NCBI RefSeq assembly: GCF_025770765.1
Contig: NZ_JANZKY010000022.1
Location: 1 to 64,000, forward strand
DNA length: 64,000 nucleotides
Direction of reading: 5' to 3'
DNA from: Propionivibrio soli
GTDB lineage: Bacteria > Pseudomonadota > Gammaproteobacteria > Burkholderiales > Rhodocyclaceae
Part shown: piece after piece, positions 35,779 to 44,310 of the stretch
Numbering within the stretch: position 1 is the first letter of the stretch
Layout of the letters: every line of letters begins with the position of its first letter
Translations under genes and position numbers: made by a program
Notes under the pieces: model-generated
Database searches by the model: none
The model's input: only the letters and a program-made list of their open reading frames with translations
What the model was told of the DNA's origin: nothing

Positions 35779-36584
35779 GGTTTGCGATAAACCGTCGGAC
35801 GTACGGTGGCGACCCGGTCGGTGATGCCGTTGAGCGTTTCCGAATGACCGACGATGAGGTGCCCGCCGCGTTTGAGCCGGGGCAGGATGTTGTGCACGAC
35901 GCGGGTCTTGGTTTCCGGGTCAAAGTAGATCATCACGTTGCGCAGGAAAACGACGTCGAACTCGCCGAGATCGGCGGGGGCCGGCTGCATCAGGTTAACC
36001 TGGTGGAAGGCAACCCGGCGGCGCAACTCGGGCGCAATCAGGAAGCTCCCGGCATGCGAGCGCACGCCTTTCAGGCAGTATTTGCGCATGTAGCCCGGCG
36101 GAATCCCCTCGACGCGGGCCATCGTGTAGTGGCCGGAACGCGCGCGGGCGAGCACCCGCGTGCTGATGTCGGTGCCCAGCACGTCCCAGGGCGTTTCCGG
36201 CAGCGTTTCGGCGAGCGTCATGGCGATCGAATAGGCTTCCTCGCCACTGGAACTTGCCGCGCTCCAGACGCGGAAAGCCGTCGAACGTGCGCGAGCTCCG
36301 GCGGCCTCGGTACGCAGGAACTCGAAGTGCTGAGGCTCCCGGAAGAAATAGGTTTCGTTGGTCGTCAGCAGGTCGACCATCGTTTGCAGTTCGTCGGGAT
36401 GATCGCCGCGCGCCAGCATTCGGTAGTAGTCGCCGAAACTCGCAAGATCGTAGGCGCGCAGGCGCTTCGTCAGCCGCCCCACGAGCAGCACTTTCTTCGC
36501 TTCGGAAAGGCTGATACCAGCTATCCGATAGATGAGGCGCTGGAAGAGCGCATATTCTCCGTCGCTGATTCCGGCGTCGATCAT
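35775..36584 (-). CDS. cheR: Chemotaxis methyltransferase CheR
   Basis: The 269-residue protein has the helical N-terminal domain (ALFQRLIYRIAGISLSEAKK in part) and the SAM-binding domain (FRVWSAASSSGEEAYSIAM, VFLRNVMIYFD). It methylates receptor glutamates with S-adenosylmethionine. The beta-subdomain that binds the receptor pentapeptide in tethering CheRs should lie about residues 160-195 (VEGIPPGYMRKY region). It is flanked by two cheD genes, with overlapping junctions on both sides. Confidence 0.95.
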   Translation of the reverse strand: MIDAGISDGEYALFQRLIYRIAGISLSEAKKVLLVGRLTKRLRAYDLASFGDYYRMLARGDHPDELQTMVDLLTTNETYFFREPQHFEFLRTEAAGARARSTAFRVWSAASSSGEEAYSIAMTLAETLPETPWDVLGTDISTRVLARARSGHYTMARVEGIPPGYMRKYCLKGVRSHAGSFLIAPELRRRVAFHQVNLMQPAPADLGEFDVVFLRNVMIYFDPETKTRVVHNILPRLKRGGHLIVGHSETLNGITDRVATVRPTVYRKP

Positions 36585-37177
36585 CAGAACAACTCAATTT
36601 TCTTGTCGGTCGATTTCGGCTGCTGCGCCAACGTCGCCGCGTAGGCTTTTTCTTCGCGGTCGATGACCGTAGCGGTCGCCATGCTGGTGACCAGCCGCTT
36701 GCAAAAAGCTTCGCCGTTGAAGGGAAGAAAGAGCACCTTGCGCGACCAGGGCCCGAGGAAGTCGGACGAGAGCAGCGGGATTCCTTCGCGGGCCAACCAT
36801 TCCTTGGTGAAGCTGGCGTTGCGCATGCCGATCGTCAACGAGCCGGCGTCCGCATCGATGATCGTGCCGCCCCCGAACGCCTTGGCCTGCAATCGGGGCT
36901 TCTTGGCGCCGCGGGTGAGCAGCGCGTTGAGCAGCGCCTCCATGGCGAAGTTGCCGGACAACAATGAATCCACATCGCCGTGCTTGCTGCGCCCGATATT
37001 GGGCAGCATGAAGTGGTTGATGCCGCCAATCTTCAGTTGCGGGTCGAAAAGGCAAACGGCGACGCAGGAACCGAGCAGCGTCGACAGCGGCTGCCGATCA
37101 TCCACGCTCCATGCGCCGGGCTGGACGTTCCGCGCGTGGCGCTCGATGTCCCTGGCCGGAAGACTGGCATAGTCCAA
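36584..37177 (-). CDS. CheD-like deamidase (copy 2)
   Basis: This 197-residue CheD homologue has the catalytic Cys38 (TLLGSCVAV) and His55 (GGINHFML) and the AKAFGGGTII and IGMRNASF motifs. It diverges strongly from copy 1 and carries a 30-residue C-terminal extension ending STDKKIELF. Translation appears to start at TTG 37177, with GAGAGGA upstream. Two catalytic CheDs in one operon suggest different receptor targets or a regulatory partner role. Its stop overlaps the cheR start (TGATG). Confidence 0.9.
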   Translation of the reverse strand: MDYASLPARDIERHARNVQPGAWSVDDRQPLSTLLGSCVAVCLFDPQLKIGGINHFMLPNIGRSKHGDVDSLLSGNFAMEALLNALLTRGAKKPRLQAKAFGGGTIIDADAGSLTIGMRNASFTKEWLAREGIPLLSSDFLGPWSRKVLFLPFNGEAFCKRLVTSMATATVIDREEKAYAATLAQQPKSTDKKIELF

Positions 37178-37199
37178 CGGGTCCTCTCCGCGCCGGTCG

Positions 37200-38327
37200 C
37201 TAGACGTTGCGCAACTGGCTCAGCTTGCCGTTGAGCCGCTGCAGCGTCTCCTGCGTCTGCGCGCCGCGATTGAGCATTTCCACCATGCGGGTCATGAAAT
37301 CGCCGACCATGTCCTGGAGGAACTTTTCCTGGTTCTCGGTGAGCCCGAGTTTGAAGAACGAGTTGAGCAAGGTTTCCTGCAGGTCGACGATCAGCTTGGA
37401 ACTCACCGTTGTGGTTTCCTGGTGCGCGTCGCGCAGTTCCATGATCGTATTGCCGACGCTTTCCAGCGCGGCGAGAATGCCTTGTTGCGCTCTACGGTGT
37501 GCCTGCTCGGTATGGATGGCTTTCAGCCGCGAATCGACGCCCTGCGCGGCGACCGACAGATGGTCGCGGAGGCGGCCGCAATACTCGGGATCGTCGATCG
37601 GCAGATTGTTGATCATCAGCGTGATGCGCTCGAAGTTGTGTACGCTGCGGCGCCGGAATTCGAAGATCCGGCCCTGCGAGCGTACGTGCTCGATGACCGA
37701 CGTTTCCAGCGGCAAATTGTTGCCGGCCGCGCTCCGGGTTTGCGTGTCACCGCCGATGCGCGTCTGCACCACGCCGTCGAGGCGGTAGCGCTTGAGCAAA
37801 TCAAGCAGCTCGGAGGCAATTTCCTCGGCGCTCTCCATGGCGATCAGCTTGCTCATGAATTGCAACAGGATGCCGGTCTCGTCCATGTTGGCCATGACCA
37901 GCGACGAAAGCATTTCCGCTTCTTCGATCTGCACGGCCAGCGAGCGCTGGCTGATGACCATCGTCTGCGCCACCAGCAGCTTGCGCAGAAGTTCCTCCGG
38001 ATCGAACGGCTTGACGATGAAGTCCTGGCCTCCAGCGTCATAACCGCGGACCCGTTCCTCGATCGTGTCGCGCCCCGAGACGAAGGTCACCGGGGTGCCG
38101 TGCAGACTCGGGTCGTTCTTGATGTGCTCGCAAAGCGAGTAGCCGTCCATCCCCGGAAGACTCACGTCGAGGAGGAAGAAATCCGGCTTCTCGGTTTCCA
38201 GCCGCGCTAGACACTCCTCGGCACTCATGAACGTATGGATCTGGCAATCCGGTTCGAGCGTGGCGTGGATGATATCCAGTACGACGGGGTCGTCGTCGAC
38301 GACGAACACCTTGAATGACGAAGTCAT
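37200..38327 (-). CDS. Response regulator with helical C-terminal output
   Basis: The 375-residue protein has a receiver at residues 7-125 (VVDDDPVV; Asp54 in LLDVSLPGMDG; Lys in VKPFDPEEL) and then a mainly helical region. That region has a possible GAF-like segment around 150-250 (VVQTRIGGDTQTRS, ERITLMINNLPIDDPEY) and a coiled-coil end (LGLTENQEKFLQDMVGDF region). No DNA-binding or enzyme motif is visible. It may act through protein contacts in the chemotaxis pathway. The ATG at 38327 has GAGGAA upstream. Confidence 0.8.
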   Translation of the reverse strand: MTSSFKVFVVDDDPVVLDIIHATLEPDCQIHTFMSAEECLARLETEKPDFFLLDVSLPGMDGYSLCEHIKNDPSLHGTPVTFVSGRDTIEERVRGYDAGGQDFIVKPFDPEELLRKLLVAQTMVISQRSLAVQIEEAEMLSSLVMANMDETGILLQFMSKLIAMESAEEIASELLDLLKRYRLDGVVQTRIGGDTQTRSAAGNNLPLETSVIEHVRSQGRIFEFRRRSVHNFERITLMINNLPIDDPEYCGRLRDHLSVAAQGVDSRLKAIHTEQAHRRAQQGILAALESVGNTIMELRDAHQETTTVSSKLIVDLQETLLNSFFKLGLTENQEKFLQDMVGDFMTRMVEMLNRGAQTQETLQRLNGKLSQLRNV

Positions 38328-38429
38328 GCTGTTCCTCAATGCCTGTGTTTTTCGGTGCGCACGCCGATCTGTCTGCCTTTGGAGGAGCCGTCCGGATCTG
38401 TCGTCGAATAGCGAGCTATGCCAAGCTTT

Positions 38430-38843
38430 CTACGTGTCGTCTTTTCCCAGGACGGAGAGAATTTCACGGCTCATCTCGCCGGCCGTGCGCTCGAGTTCAT
38501 CGAGCCAGAAGACGGCCGGTTCGCCATTCTTGAGCGTCATCTCGAGCGAGAGTGCGATCGAGTGCAACTCGGTCATTCCCAGCATGCCCGTACGGCCCTT
38601 GAGCGCGTGCGTCAGGTTGACGGCTGCTTCGTGCGATCCGTTGGCGATGGCCTGCCGGATTTGCGATGCCGCGGCCGGGCCGTGCGTCGTGAAATCGAAC
38701 AGCCAGTGCGCGTAGCGCTCGCGGTCTCCGGCGAAGCGGGCGAGCGCTTCCTGCGCGCGTACGTTACGGATGGCGAACACGCCCTCAGGCTGTTCAGTAC
38801 GGCTTTCAGGATTGGTCATACGCGCATTCTCGACTGCATTCAT
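38430..38843 (-). CDS. Hpt phosphotransfer protein
   Basis: This 137-residue single Hpt domain has the phosphorylatable His79 in LTHALKGRTGMLGM. It can relay phosphoryl groups between receivers, for instance from the hybrid kinase or to the response regulator encoded directly after it. GAGGAAACCAGGGA precedes the ATG at 38843; a second ATG at 38819 is possible. It heads the upstream chemotaxis block and has the conserved 44-bp element 92 bp upstream. Confidence 0.85.
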   Translation of the reverse strand: MNAVENARMTNPESRTEQPEGVFAIRNVRAQEALARFAGDRERYAHWLFDFTTHGPAAASQIRQAIANGSHEAAVNLTHALKGRTGMLGMTELHSIALSLEMTLKNGEPAVFWLDELERTAGEMSREILSVLGKDDT

Positions 38844-38934
38844 TCCCTGGTTTCCTCATACGTCGATGAGCCGGCGGTTTTGACGAAACGCCCGTACCGC
38901 CTTGATCGCGAACATGTTCCCAAAGTCACGGACG

Positions 38935-38978
38935 CTTGTGCATCCGTACTTTGTGCAAGAAATTGCGGGAACTACGTA
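38935..38978 (-). promoter_or_regulatory. Conserved 44-bp element upstream of the Hpt gene
   Basis: CTTGTGCATCCGT (38935-38947) and TGCGGGAACTACGTA (38964-38978) on the plus strand repeat the element at 33573-33616 with the same 44-bp extent and almost the same distance to the downstream start (92 versus 90 bp). The centre differs, so selection seems to act on the two outer blocks. Confidence 0.6.
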
Positions 38979-39086
38979 GTCATTGCCGGGCAGGAGTCAC
39001 GCGACTCGAAAAAACGGAATGTTGTTCCTGAGAAGGCCTTACGCCGGCAGCCGCACATGACTTTGGCGGCAAGAGGAAATAGCGGA

Positions 39087-40004
39087 TTAAGGGAGCGAGG
39101 GAGGAAGCGCTTCCCCGTGAACCGTATCCTGACGCGCATCGTCGAGATGCGCCCGCATCAACGAGGCCGCGAGCAGGAGATCGTGTTTGGCAATCGCGTC
39201 GAGAATGCCGATGTGTTCCTGCGCCTGCCGACGCCGCGCGCTGCGTTTCGCCGGTTGCTTGTATTCCACGAGACGGCGCAGTCGATTGACGCGGCGTACC
39301 GAGTGCAGAATGAAGCGGTTGTTCGACCACTCCGCGACCATCTCGTGGAAACGGCTGTTGGATTCGAACAGCTCGATGACGGTCATCGTCTCGTAGCCGC
39401 CGTCGACGATCGCCTGCTGTTCGCGCCGCAGCGCGACGAGTTGCGCCGGATCGTAGCGGAACGAAGAACCGAGAAAGCAGATTGGCTCGATTGCCTGCCG
39501 GAACAGGAAGCTCTCTTCGTAGGCTTCCGGCGAATCGATCATCGATTGAAAGGTCCAGCGGTGCCCTACGCGCTGACGAATCCAGCCTTCCTCGCTGATG
39601 CGCGCGAGAATCTTGCGCAGCGTGCTGCGCGCCACCTTGAAGTGGCGCATGAGTTCCGCTTCGCTTACTTCGTCCGGGAGGCGGCCGGCGTGTCGCTCTT
39701 CGGCAATGGCTAGATAGAGCGGATCGTCCGGCTGTGACGAGTACATCGCCGCGACTTGATCCCAATCACGGGCGTCCTTGGCGAGGAAAAAGCCTCGGTT
39801 GGCGTCCTGCTGCACGACGCCGAGGCTCAGAAGGTGGCGCAATGCCGCCTGGATCGGCGACCGCGATGTGCCAATCTGTTCCGAGAGCACGGCTTCGGGC
39901 AAGTGTTCGCCGGCGCGCCGGTTTTCCCGGCGAACCATTGCGACGATCTCCCTGGCCACTCTTGTTTGTAAAGGGGTCAATTTCTGTTGCGACTCGGCAC
40001 CCAT
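39087..40004 (-). CDS. GntR/FCD-type regulator with an additional helix-turn-helix
   Basis: The 305-residue protein starts with a GntR winged helix (about 10-68: LPEAVLSEQIGTSRSPIQAAL). A second HTH-like segment follows at about 112-150 (EAELMRHFKVARSTLRKIL, then GWIRQRVGHRWTF), before a helical FCD-like ligand domain (about 165-290). Two DNA-binding-like modules in tandem are unusual for this family. The gene lies alone between the Hpt gene and the ergothioneine genes, and its targets are not evident. The ATG at 40004 lacks a clear ribosome site. Confidence 0.8.
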   Translation of the reverse strand: MGAESQQKLTPLQTRVAREIVAMVRRENRRAGEHLPEAVLSEQIGTSRSPIQAALRHLLSLGVVQQDANRGFFLAKDARDWDQVAAMYSSQPDDPLYLAIAEERHAGRLPDEVSEAELMRHFKVARSTLRKILARISEEGWIRQRVGHRWTFQSMIDSPEAYEESFLFRQAIEPICFLGSSFRYDPAQLVALRREQQAIVDGGYETMTVIELFESNSRFHEMVAEWSNNRFILHSVRRVNRLRRLVEYKQPAKRSARRRQAQEHIGILDAIAKHDLLLAASLMRAHLDDARQDTVHGEALPPSLP

Positions 40005-40247
40005 GCGGGCGAGTTTACCATGGCGAACGTGACCACATTGTGCCGTCCGTGAGCAATTCGCCGCCGTACGCGCCGCCGGGGGAAAAAGCGCAACACCGGG
40101 AGCGGAATCCGGTCTTTATTTAGAAGGGGCAGTGCGCCATCGATCTGAAAGCGACCTTGGCGCACGGCGCCGTGGATGGTGCGGATCGTGGGGATGGTGC
40201 GCCGTTTCGGCTTGTCGCTCAGGCAGCGTCCTTGCGGTGCGAGTCGG

Positions 40248-41495
40248 CTAATCGCGGGCCAGGCGGATTCCCGAGAATTGCCAACATGCCGAAGCGGGGA
40301 AAAAGTTCCGGTAGGTCACCCGGGCGTGTCCGGGAGGCGTTACGCAAGAGCTGCCCCGCAGCACGTACTGGTTCACCATGAACTTCCCGTTGTATTCGCC
40401 GACCGCGCCCGCGCTGGCGCGGAAGCCGGGGTAGGGAGCGTAGCTCGACTGCGTCCATTGCCAGGCGTCGCCGAAAAACTGCCTCATGCCGGAATCGGAA
40501 GCCGCGCGCGGGTGAAAGACCCCGTCCGCGCCGAAATGCTCTTCCACAGGCTGCGTCGTGGCAGCGAGTTCCCATTCCGCTTCGGACGGAAGCCGAGCCT
40601 CGGCCCAGCGGGCGAAGGCGTCGGCCTCATAGTAGGAGACGTGAACGACCGGCCGCTCCAGATCGAGCGGTGACAAGCCGCCGAGCGTGATTTCTTGCCA
40701 CCGTTCGCCCGGATGCCAATAAAGCGGGTGATGGCGATTCTCCGCTACGCGCCAATCCCAGCCTTCCGATAGCCAAAAACGGGGATCGGCGTAGCCGCCG
40801 GCATCGACGAATTCCAGATACTCGCGATTCGTCACCAGCCGCGAGGCGAGCTGGAACGGCTCGATGAAGACGCGATGCCTCGGCGTTTCGTTGTCGAAAC
40901 AAAAGTCGTCTCCGCGATGGCCGATTTCGGCGACGCCCCCCGGGCATTCCAGCCAGGAGAGCTCGGGCGCGCGCTCGGAAATTTGCGGCGGTTTGCTGTA
41001 GGCAGGAGCCAACGGGTTGCGCGAGAACAGGTGTTTGAGATCGGTGAGGATGAGTTCCTGGTGCTGCTGCTCGTGATGCAGACCCAGCGTGAGCAGGTCG
41101 GACAACGCTGCGTCGTCCCTGCGTTTCCCCCCGCCTTCGGCGGCGTCGAGCACGGCGAGGATTCGCCTATCGACGTCATTGCGGTACTCGCGCACGGCGG
41201 TCAGCGGGGGGCGGGTCAGAAGGCCCCGTTGCGGGCGCGGATGTTTGTCGCCGACGGCGTTGTAGTAGGAATTGAAGAGGACGCGAAAGGCGGGGTGAAA
41301 CGGCCGGAAATCCGGCTGCCAGCGTTCGAGGATGAAGGTTTCGAAGAACCAGGTGGTGTGGGCGAGGTGCCACTTGACCGGGCTGGCGTCGGCCATCGAT
41401 TGCGCACAACAGTCTTCGGCGGAGAGCGGTGCGGCGAGCGCCAGCGTCTGCTCGCGCACGGCGAGATAGCGTTGAGCAAGCGTACGGGTGTCCAT
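40248..41495 (-). CDS. egtB: Ergothioneine sulfoxide synthase EgtB
   Basis: The 415-residue protein has an N-terminal DinB-like domain with iron-ligand histidines (KWHLAHTTWF near 43 and LHHEQQHQE near 137-145) and a C-terminal formylglycine-generating-enzyme-type domain with GDAWQWTQSSYAPYPGF and the end TYRNFFPASACWQFSGIRLA. EgtB joins hercynine to a thiol donor using oxygen. The ATG at 41495 was preferred to an upstream start because the family begins with the TLAQRYLAVREQT helix. It lies 14 bp after egtD. No egtA, egtC or egtE is adjacent. Confidence 0.93.
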   Translation of the reverse strand: MDTRTLAQRYLAVREQTLALAAPLSAEDCCAQSMADASPVKWHLAHTTWFFETFILERWQPDFRPFHPAFRVLFNSYYNAVGDKHPRPQRGLLTRPPLTAVREYRNDVDRRILAVLDAAEGGGKRRDDAALSDLLTLGLHHEQQHQELILTDLKHLFSRNPLAPAYSKPPQISERAPELSWLECPGGVAEIGHRGDDFCFDNETPRHRVFIEPFQLASRLVTNREYLEFVDAGGYADPRFWLSEGWDWRVAENRHHPLYWHPGERWQEITLGGLSPLDLERPVVHVSYYEADAFARWAEARLPSEAEWELAATTQPVEEHFGADGVFHPRAASDSGMRQFFGDAWQWTQSSYAPYPGFRASAGAVGEYNGKFMVNQYVLRGSSCVTPPGHARVTYRNFFPASACWQFSGIRLARD

Positions 41496-41509
41496 GTCGT
41501 TCTTTCGAG

Positions 41510-42445
41510 TCAGGCGTGGGCGAGGAAAACCGCGAACCAGCGGCGGGGGTCCGTCCAGCACACGATGCTGGAGAAGCCGGCCCGATCAAGCAGGCCGGCG
41601 AAGTCTTCAATGCCGTACTTGTAGCTGTTTTCGGTGTGTATGCGCTCTCCGCGACGAAAACGGCGCTCGCCACCCATCCAGGCCACGGTGGTGTCTACGA
41701 GCGCTTCGAGGTGCATCTCGATCCTCGAACGCGCGTGATTGAAGAACGCGTGATGCCGCCATTCGCGGAGATCGAAATTGCTGCCGATGAGCCGATTGAG
41801 ATGGGCGAGCGCATTCAGGTTGAAGGCCGCCGTGACGTTTTCGGCGTCGTTGTACGCCGCGTGGAGTACCGATTCCTCCTTGACGAGGTCGACGCCCACC
41901 AGCATGGCCCCGTCGCCGTCGAGCAGGCGGCGGGAACGGGAGAGAAGGCCGGCCGCGTCGTCGGGTTCGAAGTTACCGATCGACGAACCCGGATAGAAGA
42001 CGAGGCGGCGTTCGGCCGGCACCTCGCCGTCGAGATCGATGTCGGCGGCGAGGTCGGCGACCACCGGGCGCACGTCGAGCGTCGGATGTGCGTCGCGCAA
42101 GGCCTGTGCAGCGTCATGCAGGAAGTCGGCCGAGATGTCGATCGGCACATAGCAGGCCGGCCGGATCAGCGAACAGAGCTCGTGCGCTTTCTCGCAGTTG
42201 CCGGCTCCGAGCTCGATCACCGTCGACTCGGCCGGGATGCGCTGCGCCATGTCGCGGCCGTGCGTGCCCATGATCGAACGTTCAGTGCGGGTGGGGTAAT
42301 ACTCGGGAAGGCGCGTAATGCGCTCGAAAAGCATCGATCCGTGGGAATCGTAGAAGTATTTGGGCGGAATCATGGGCGGTTCCCGGCTCAGGCCGGACAC
42401 GATCTCTTCTTGCGCAGGATGAACAACGGGGCTGTCGGTCGGCAA
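41510..42445 (-). CDS. egtD: L-histidine N-alpha-methyltransferase EgtD
   Basis: The 311-residue SAM-dependent enzyme has LPEYYPTRTERSIM near residue 45, VIELGAGNCEKAHEL for SAM binding near 75, and FYPGSSIGNF near 150. It makes hercynine, the substrate of the next gene's product. Translation appears to begin at TTG 42445, with GGAG 7 bases upstream, and no better ATG gives the full N-terminus. Ergothioneine is a redox buffer, which fits the stress genes elsewhere in the window. Confidence 0.93.
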   Translation of the reverse strand: MPTDSPVVHPAQEEIVSGLSREPPMIPPKYFYDSHGSMLFERITRLPEYYPTRTERSIMGTHGRDMAQRIPAESTVIELGAGNCEKAHELCSLIRPACYVPIDISADFLHDAAQALRDAHPTLDVRPVVADLAADIDLDGEVPAERRLVFYPGSSIGNFEPDDAAGLLSRSRRLLDGDGAMLVGVDLVKEESVLHAAYNDAENVTAAFNLNALAHLNRLIGSNFDLREWRHHAFFNHARSRIEMHLEALVDTTVAWMGGERRFRRGERIHTENSYKYGIEDFAGLLDRAGFSSIVCWTDPRRWFAVFLAHA

Positions 42446-42786
42446 TTGGAGTCTCCATTCAAGTCGGGTTGACGTTGCCGATGCGGAACACCACAGAGGT
42501 GGTACCGGCAGAGAATCCGGCGGAGGCCGGAAAAGTGATTGGGATTTGTCGCTATGAGGGCAAGAAAGGTTCCGATGAAGGTGACGCGCCGGGTGTGGCG
42601 GCCCGGCTCACGAATTGCTCCCTTCTTGCCTGGCGCTCCTCAGTGGCTGCAGAACCTGTGGAACCTGCCTGCCTTCGTCCCGGTCTAGATCATCAGTTCA
42701 TGGCGTCCCGTGCCGCCGGCAGGGCGTCCACGCGAGTGGCCCGCGCGAGTTGCCGCTCAGGCGCTTTATGCCCAAATCGAGACCTC
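42446..42786. other. Intergenic region upstream of egtD and the DUF2784 gene
   Basis: A 341-bp divergent spacer. An open frame runs through it in phase with the following gene but its first part lacks a ribosome site and looks non-coding. No clear promoter could be assigned. Confidence 0.45.
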
Positions 42787-43161
42787 ATGTTGTTCAGCTT
42801 GCTCGCCGACGTCGTCGTACTTATCCACCTTGCGTTCATCCTCTTTGCGGCGTGCGGCGTAATCCTCGTCTGGCGGTCGTTACGCTTGATCTGGCTGCAT
42901 CTCCCCGCTGTGCTGTGGGCTGCGGCTATCGAGCTTTCCGGAGGCATATGTCCGCTCACACCGCTTGAGAATCGCTTACGTAGGCTCGGCGGCGAAAGCG
43001 GCTACACCGGCGGCTTCGTCGAGCACTGGGTTGTTCCTCTGATCTATCCCGGCGGCTTGACCCGCGAGATGCAGACGGGGTTGGGCCTGGTCGTCCTCGC
43101 CGTCAATGCCACAGCCTATCTGGTGCTTGCACGCCGGCTGATTCGGCGGCGAGGCGCATAA
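42787..43161 (+). CDS. DUF2784 membrane protein
   Basis: This 124-residue protein has about four hydrophobic segments. Family-like motifs are LLADVVVLIHLAFILFA at the start, a central CPLTPLENRLRRLGGESGY, then FVEHWVVPLIYP. The function of the DUF2784 family is unknown. I chose the ATG at 42787 because the conserved region begins there. It lies 42 bp before the hydrolase gene on the same strand and may be co-transcribed with it. Confidence 0.82.
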   Translation: MLFSLLADVVVLIHLAFILFAACGVILVWRSLRLIWLHLPAVLWAAAIELSGGICPLTPLENRLRRLGGESGYTGGFVEHWVVPLIYPGGLTREMQTGLGLVVLAVNATAYLVLARRLIRRRGA

Positions 43162-43203
43162 GCGAGTTGCCGCGGCATCCACCGCATGACTTAAGGATGT
43201 GCC

Positions 43204-44310
43204 ATGAATAGGCGATTGGAAATCGACGAGAAGAACGAAAGGCCTGGAGGCGTCGAGCCTGGCACAGCGTCCGCACCCGCGGGGAAAGGGAAAGGGAAAG
43301 GGAAAGGGTACGAGAAACGTACGGCCGGCGCCTTGCTGCTCTCGCTGGCGATCGTGCTGGTCGTTCTCGCAGGAGGTGTGGTGATGTTTCAGGATCGGCA
43401 GATTTACTTTCCGGAAAACCCGTCGCGCAAGGAGATCGTTAACGCCGCGCGCGAAAACGGTTTGCGGCCATGGCCGAGCGAGCACGATTACCGGGGCCTG
43501 GTTCGCGAACCGAGCGAAGCGGCTCGCGCGACACTGGTGCTCTTTCACGGCAATGCCGGCCACGCGGGACAGCGCGCGGTCTACGCGGAAATCCTCTCGC
43601 GCTTTGGCGTGCGGGTGATTCTCGCCGAATACCCGGCCTACGGCTCGCGCAAAGGCAAGCTCGGCGAAGAGGCCCTGGTGGCGGACGCGCTGCAGACTTT
43701 TGAGCGGGCTCGCCAGGCGTTTCCGGGGCCGATCATGCTCGCCGGCGAGTCGTTGGGCGCCGGTGTGGCGGCGGCCATCGCGCGCCCCGCCGACGTGAGC
43801 GAGTTGCTCCTGATCACGCCCTGGGATCGGATCGAGAACGTGGCCAAGCACCATTTCCCGTGGCTTCCCGTCGGGCTCTTCCTGCAGGACCGGTACGACA
43901 ACGTGGACAATCTCGACGGCTACGAAGGACGCGTCGCGGTGATCGTCGCAGAGCGCGACAGCATCGTTCCGGCGTCGCTCGGCAAGGAACTCATGGCACG
44001 GCTTAGCGGAAGCAAGCGCCTGTTCGTCATTCCGTCGGCGGACCACAACGACTGGATGGCAAGAGTCGATGCTGACTGGTGGGAAACAGTAATGGGTTTC
44101 CTGCTTGAGGACATCGGGCGTGTCTCGGCGGTCGCTGCCTCTGGTGCGCCAGGTGCGGTGTCGGTGTTACAGCGCGAGCAGGCGTCGTGGCAGGACGAGG
44201 ATCAGTCCCGAAACGCCGATGATCGCCATGCCGAGCACCGACCAGGCATCGGGAAGGTGGCCGAAGACGGCCCAGCCGAGCGCCGTCGACCAGATCAGCT
44301 GAATGTATAG
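43204..44310 (+). CDS. Membrane-anchored alpha/beta hydrolase
   Basis: The 368-residue protein has a hydrophilic N-terminus with a KGKGKGKGKG run, one membrane helix (about 43-65), and an alpha/beta hydrolase domain: LVLFHGNAGHAGQRA near 112 (oxyanion loop), nucleophile motif AGESLGAG near 180, acid in AERDS near 249 and His in PSADHNDW near 278. Related proteins (ABHD13/BEM46-like) have unknown substrates. The fold ends near residue 305. The last 50 or so residues lie antisense to the 3' end of the EamA gene and look non-native. AAGGAT precedes the ATG. Confidence 0.8.
   Translation: MNRRLEIDEKNERPGGVEPGTASAPAGKGKGKGKGYEKRTAGALLLSLAIVLVVLAGGVVMFQDRQIYFPENPSRKEIVNAARENGLRPWPSEHDYRGLVREPSEAARATLVLFHGNAGHAGQRAVYAEILSRFGVRVILAEYPAYGSRKGKLGEEALVADALQTFERARQAFPGPIMLAGESLGAGVAAAIARPADVSELLLITPWDRIENVAKHHFPWLPVGLFLQDRYDNVDNLDGYEGRVAVIVAERDSIVPASLGKELMARLSGSKRLFVIPSADHNDWMARVDADWWETVMGFLLEDIGRVSAVAASGAPGAVSVLQREQASWQDEDQSRNADDRHAEHRPGIGKVAEDGPAERRRPDQLNV
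43282..43308 (+). repeat. GGGAAA hexanucleotide repeat
   Basis: Four GGGAAA units plus GGG encode alternating Lys-Gly in the hydrolase N-terminus. Because units are six bases, length changes would alter the peptide without shifting the frame. Confidence 0.85.

Noticed and set aside
41429-42472. Long plus-strand frame opposite egtD and the egtB start
   Set aside because: The minus-strand genes have intact enzyme motifs; the plus frame has none.
42469-42786. N-terminal extension of the DUF2784 protein
   Set aside because: Homologous sequence begins only at the ATG 42787, and the upstream codons have no ribosome site or family match.
43282-43308. Phase-variable on/off switch in the hydrolase gene
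   Set aside because: The unit is six bases, so slippage cannot shift the frame; only peptide length would vary.
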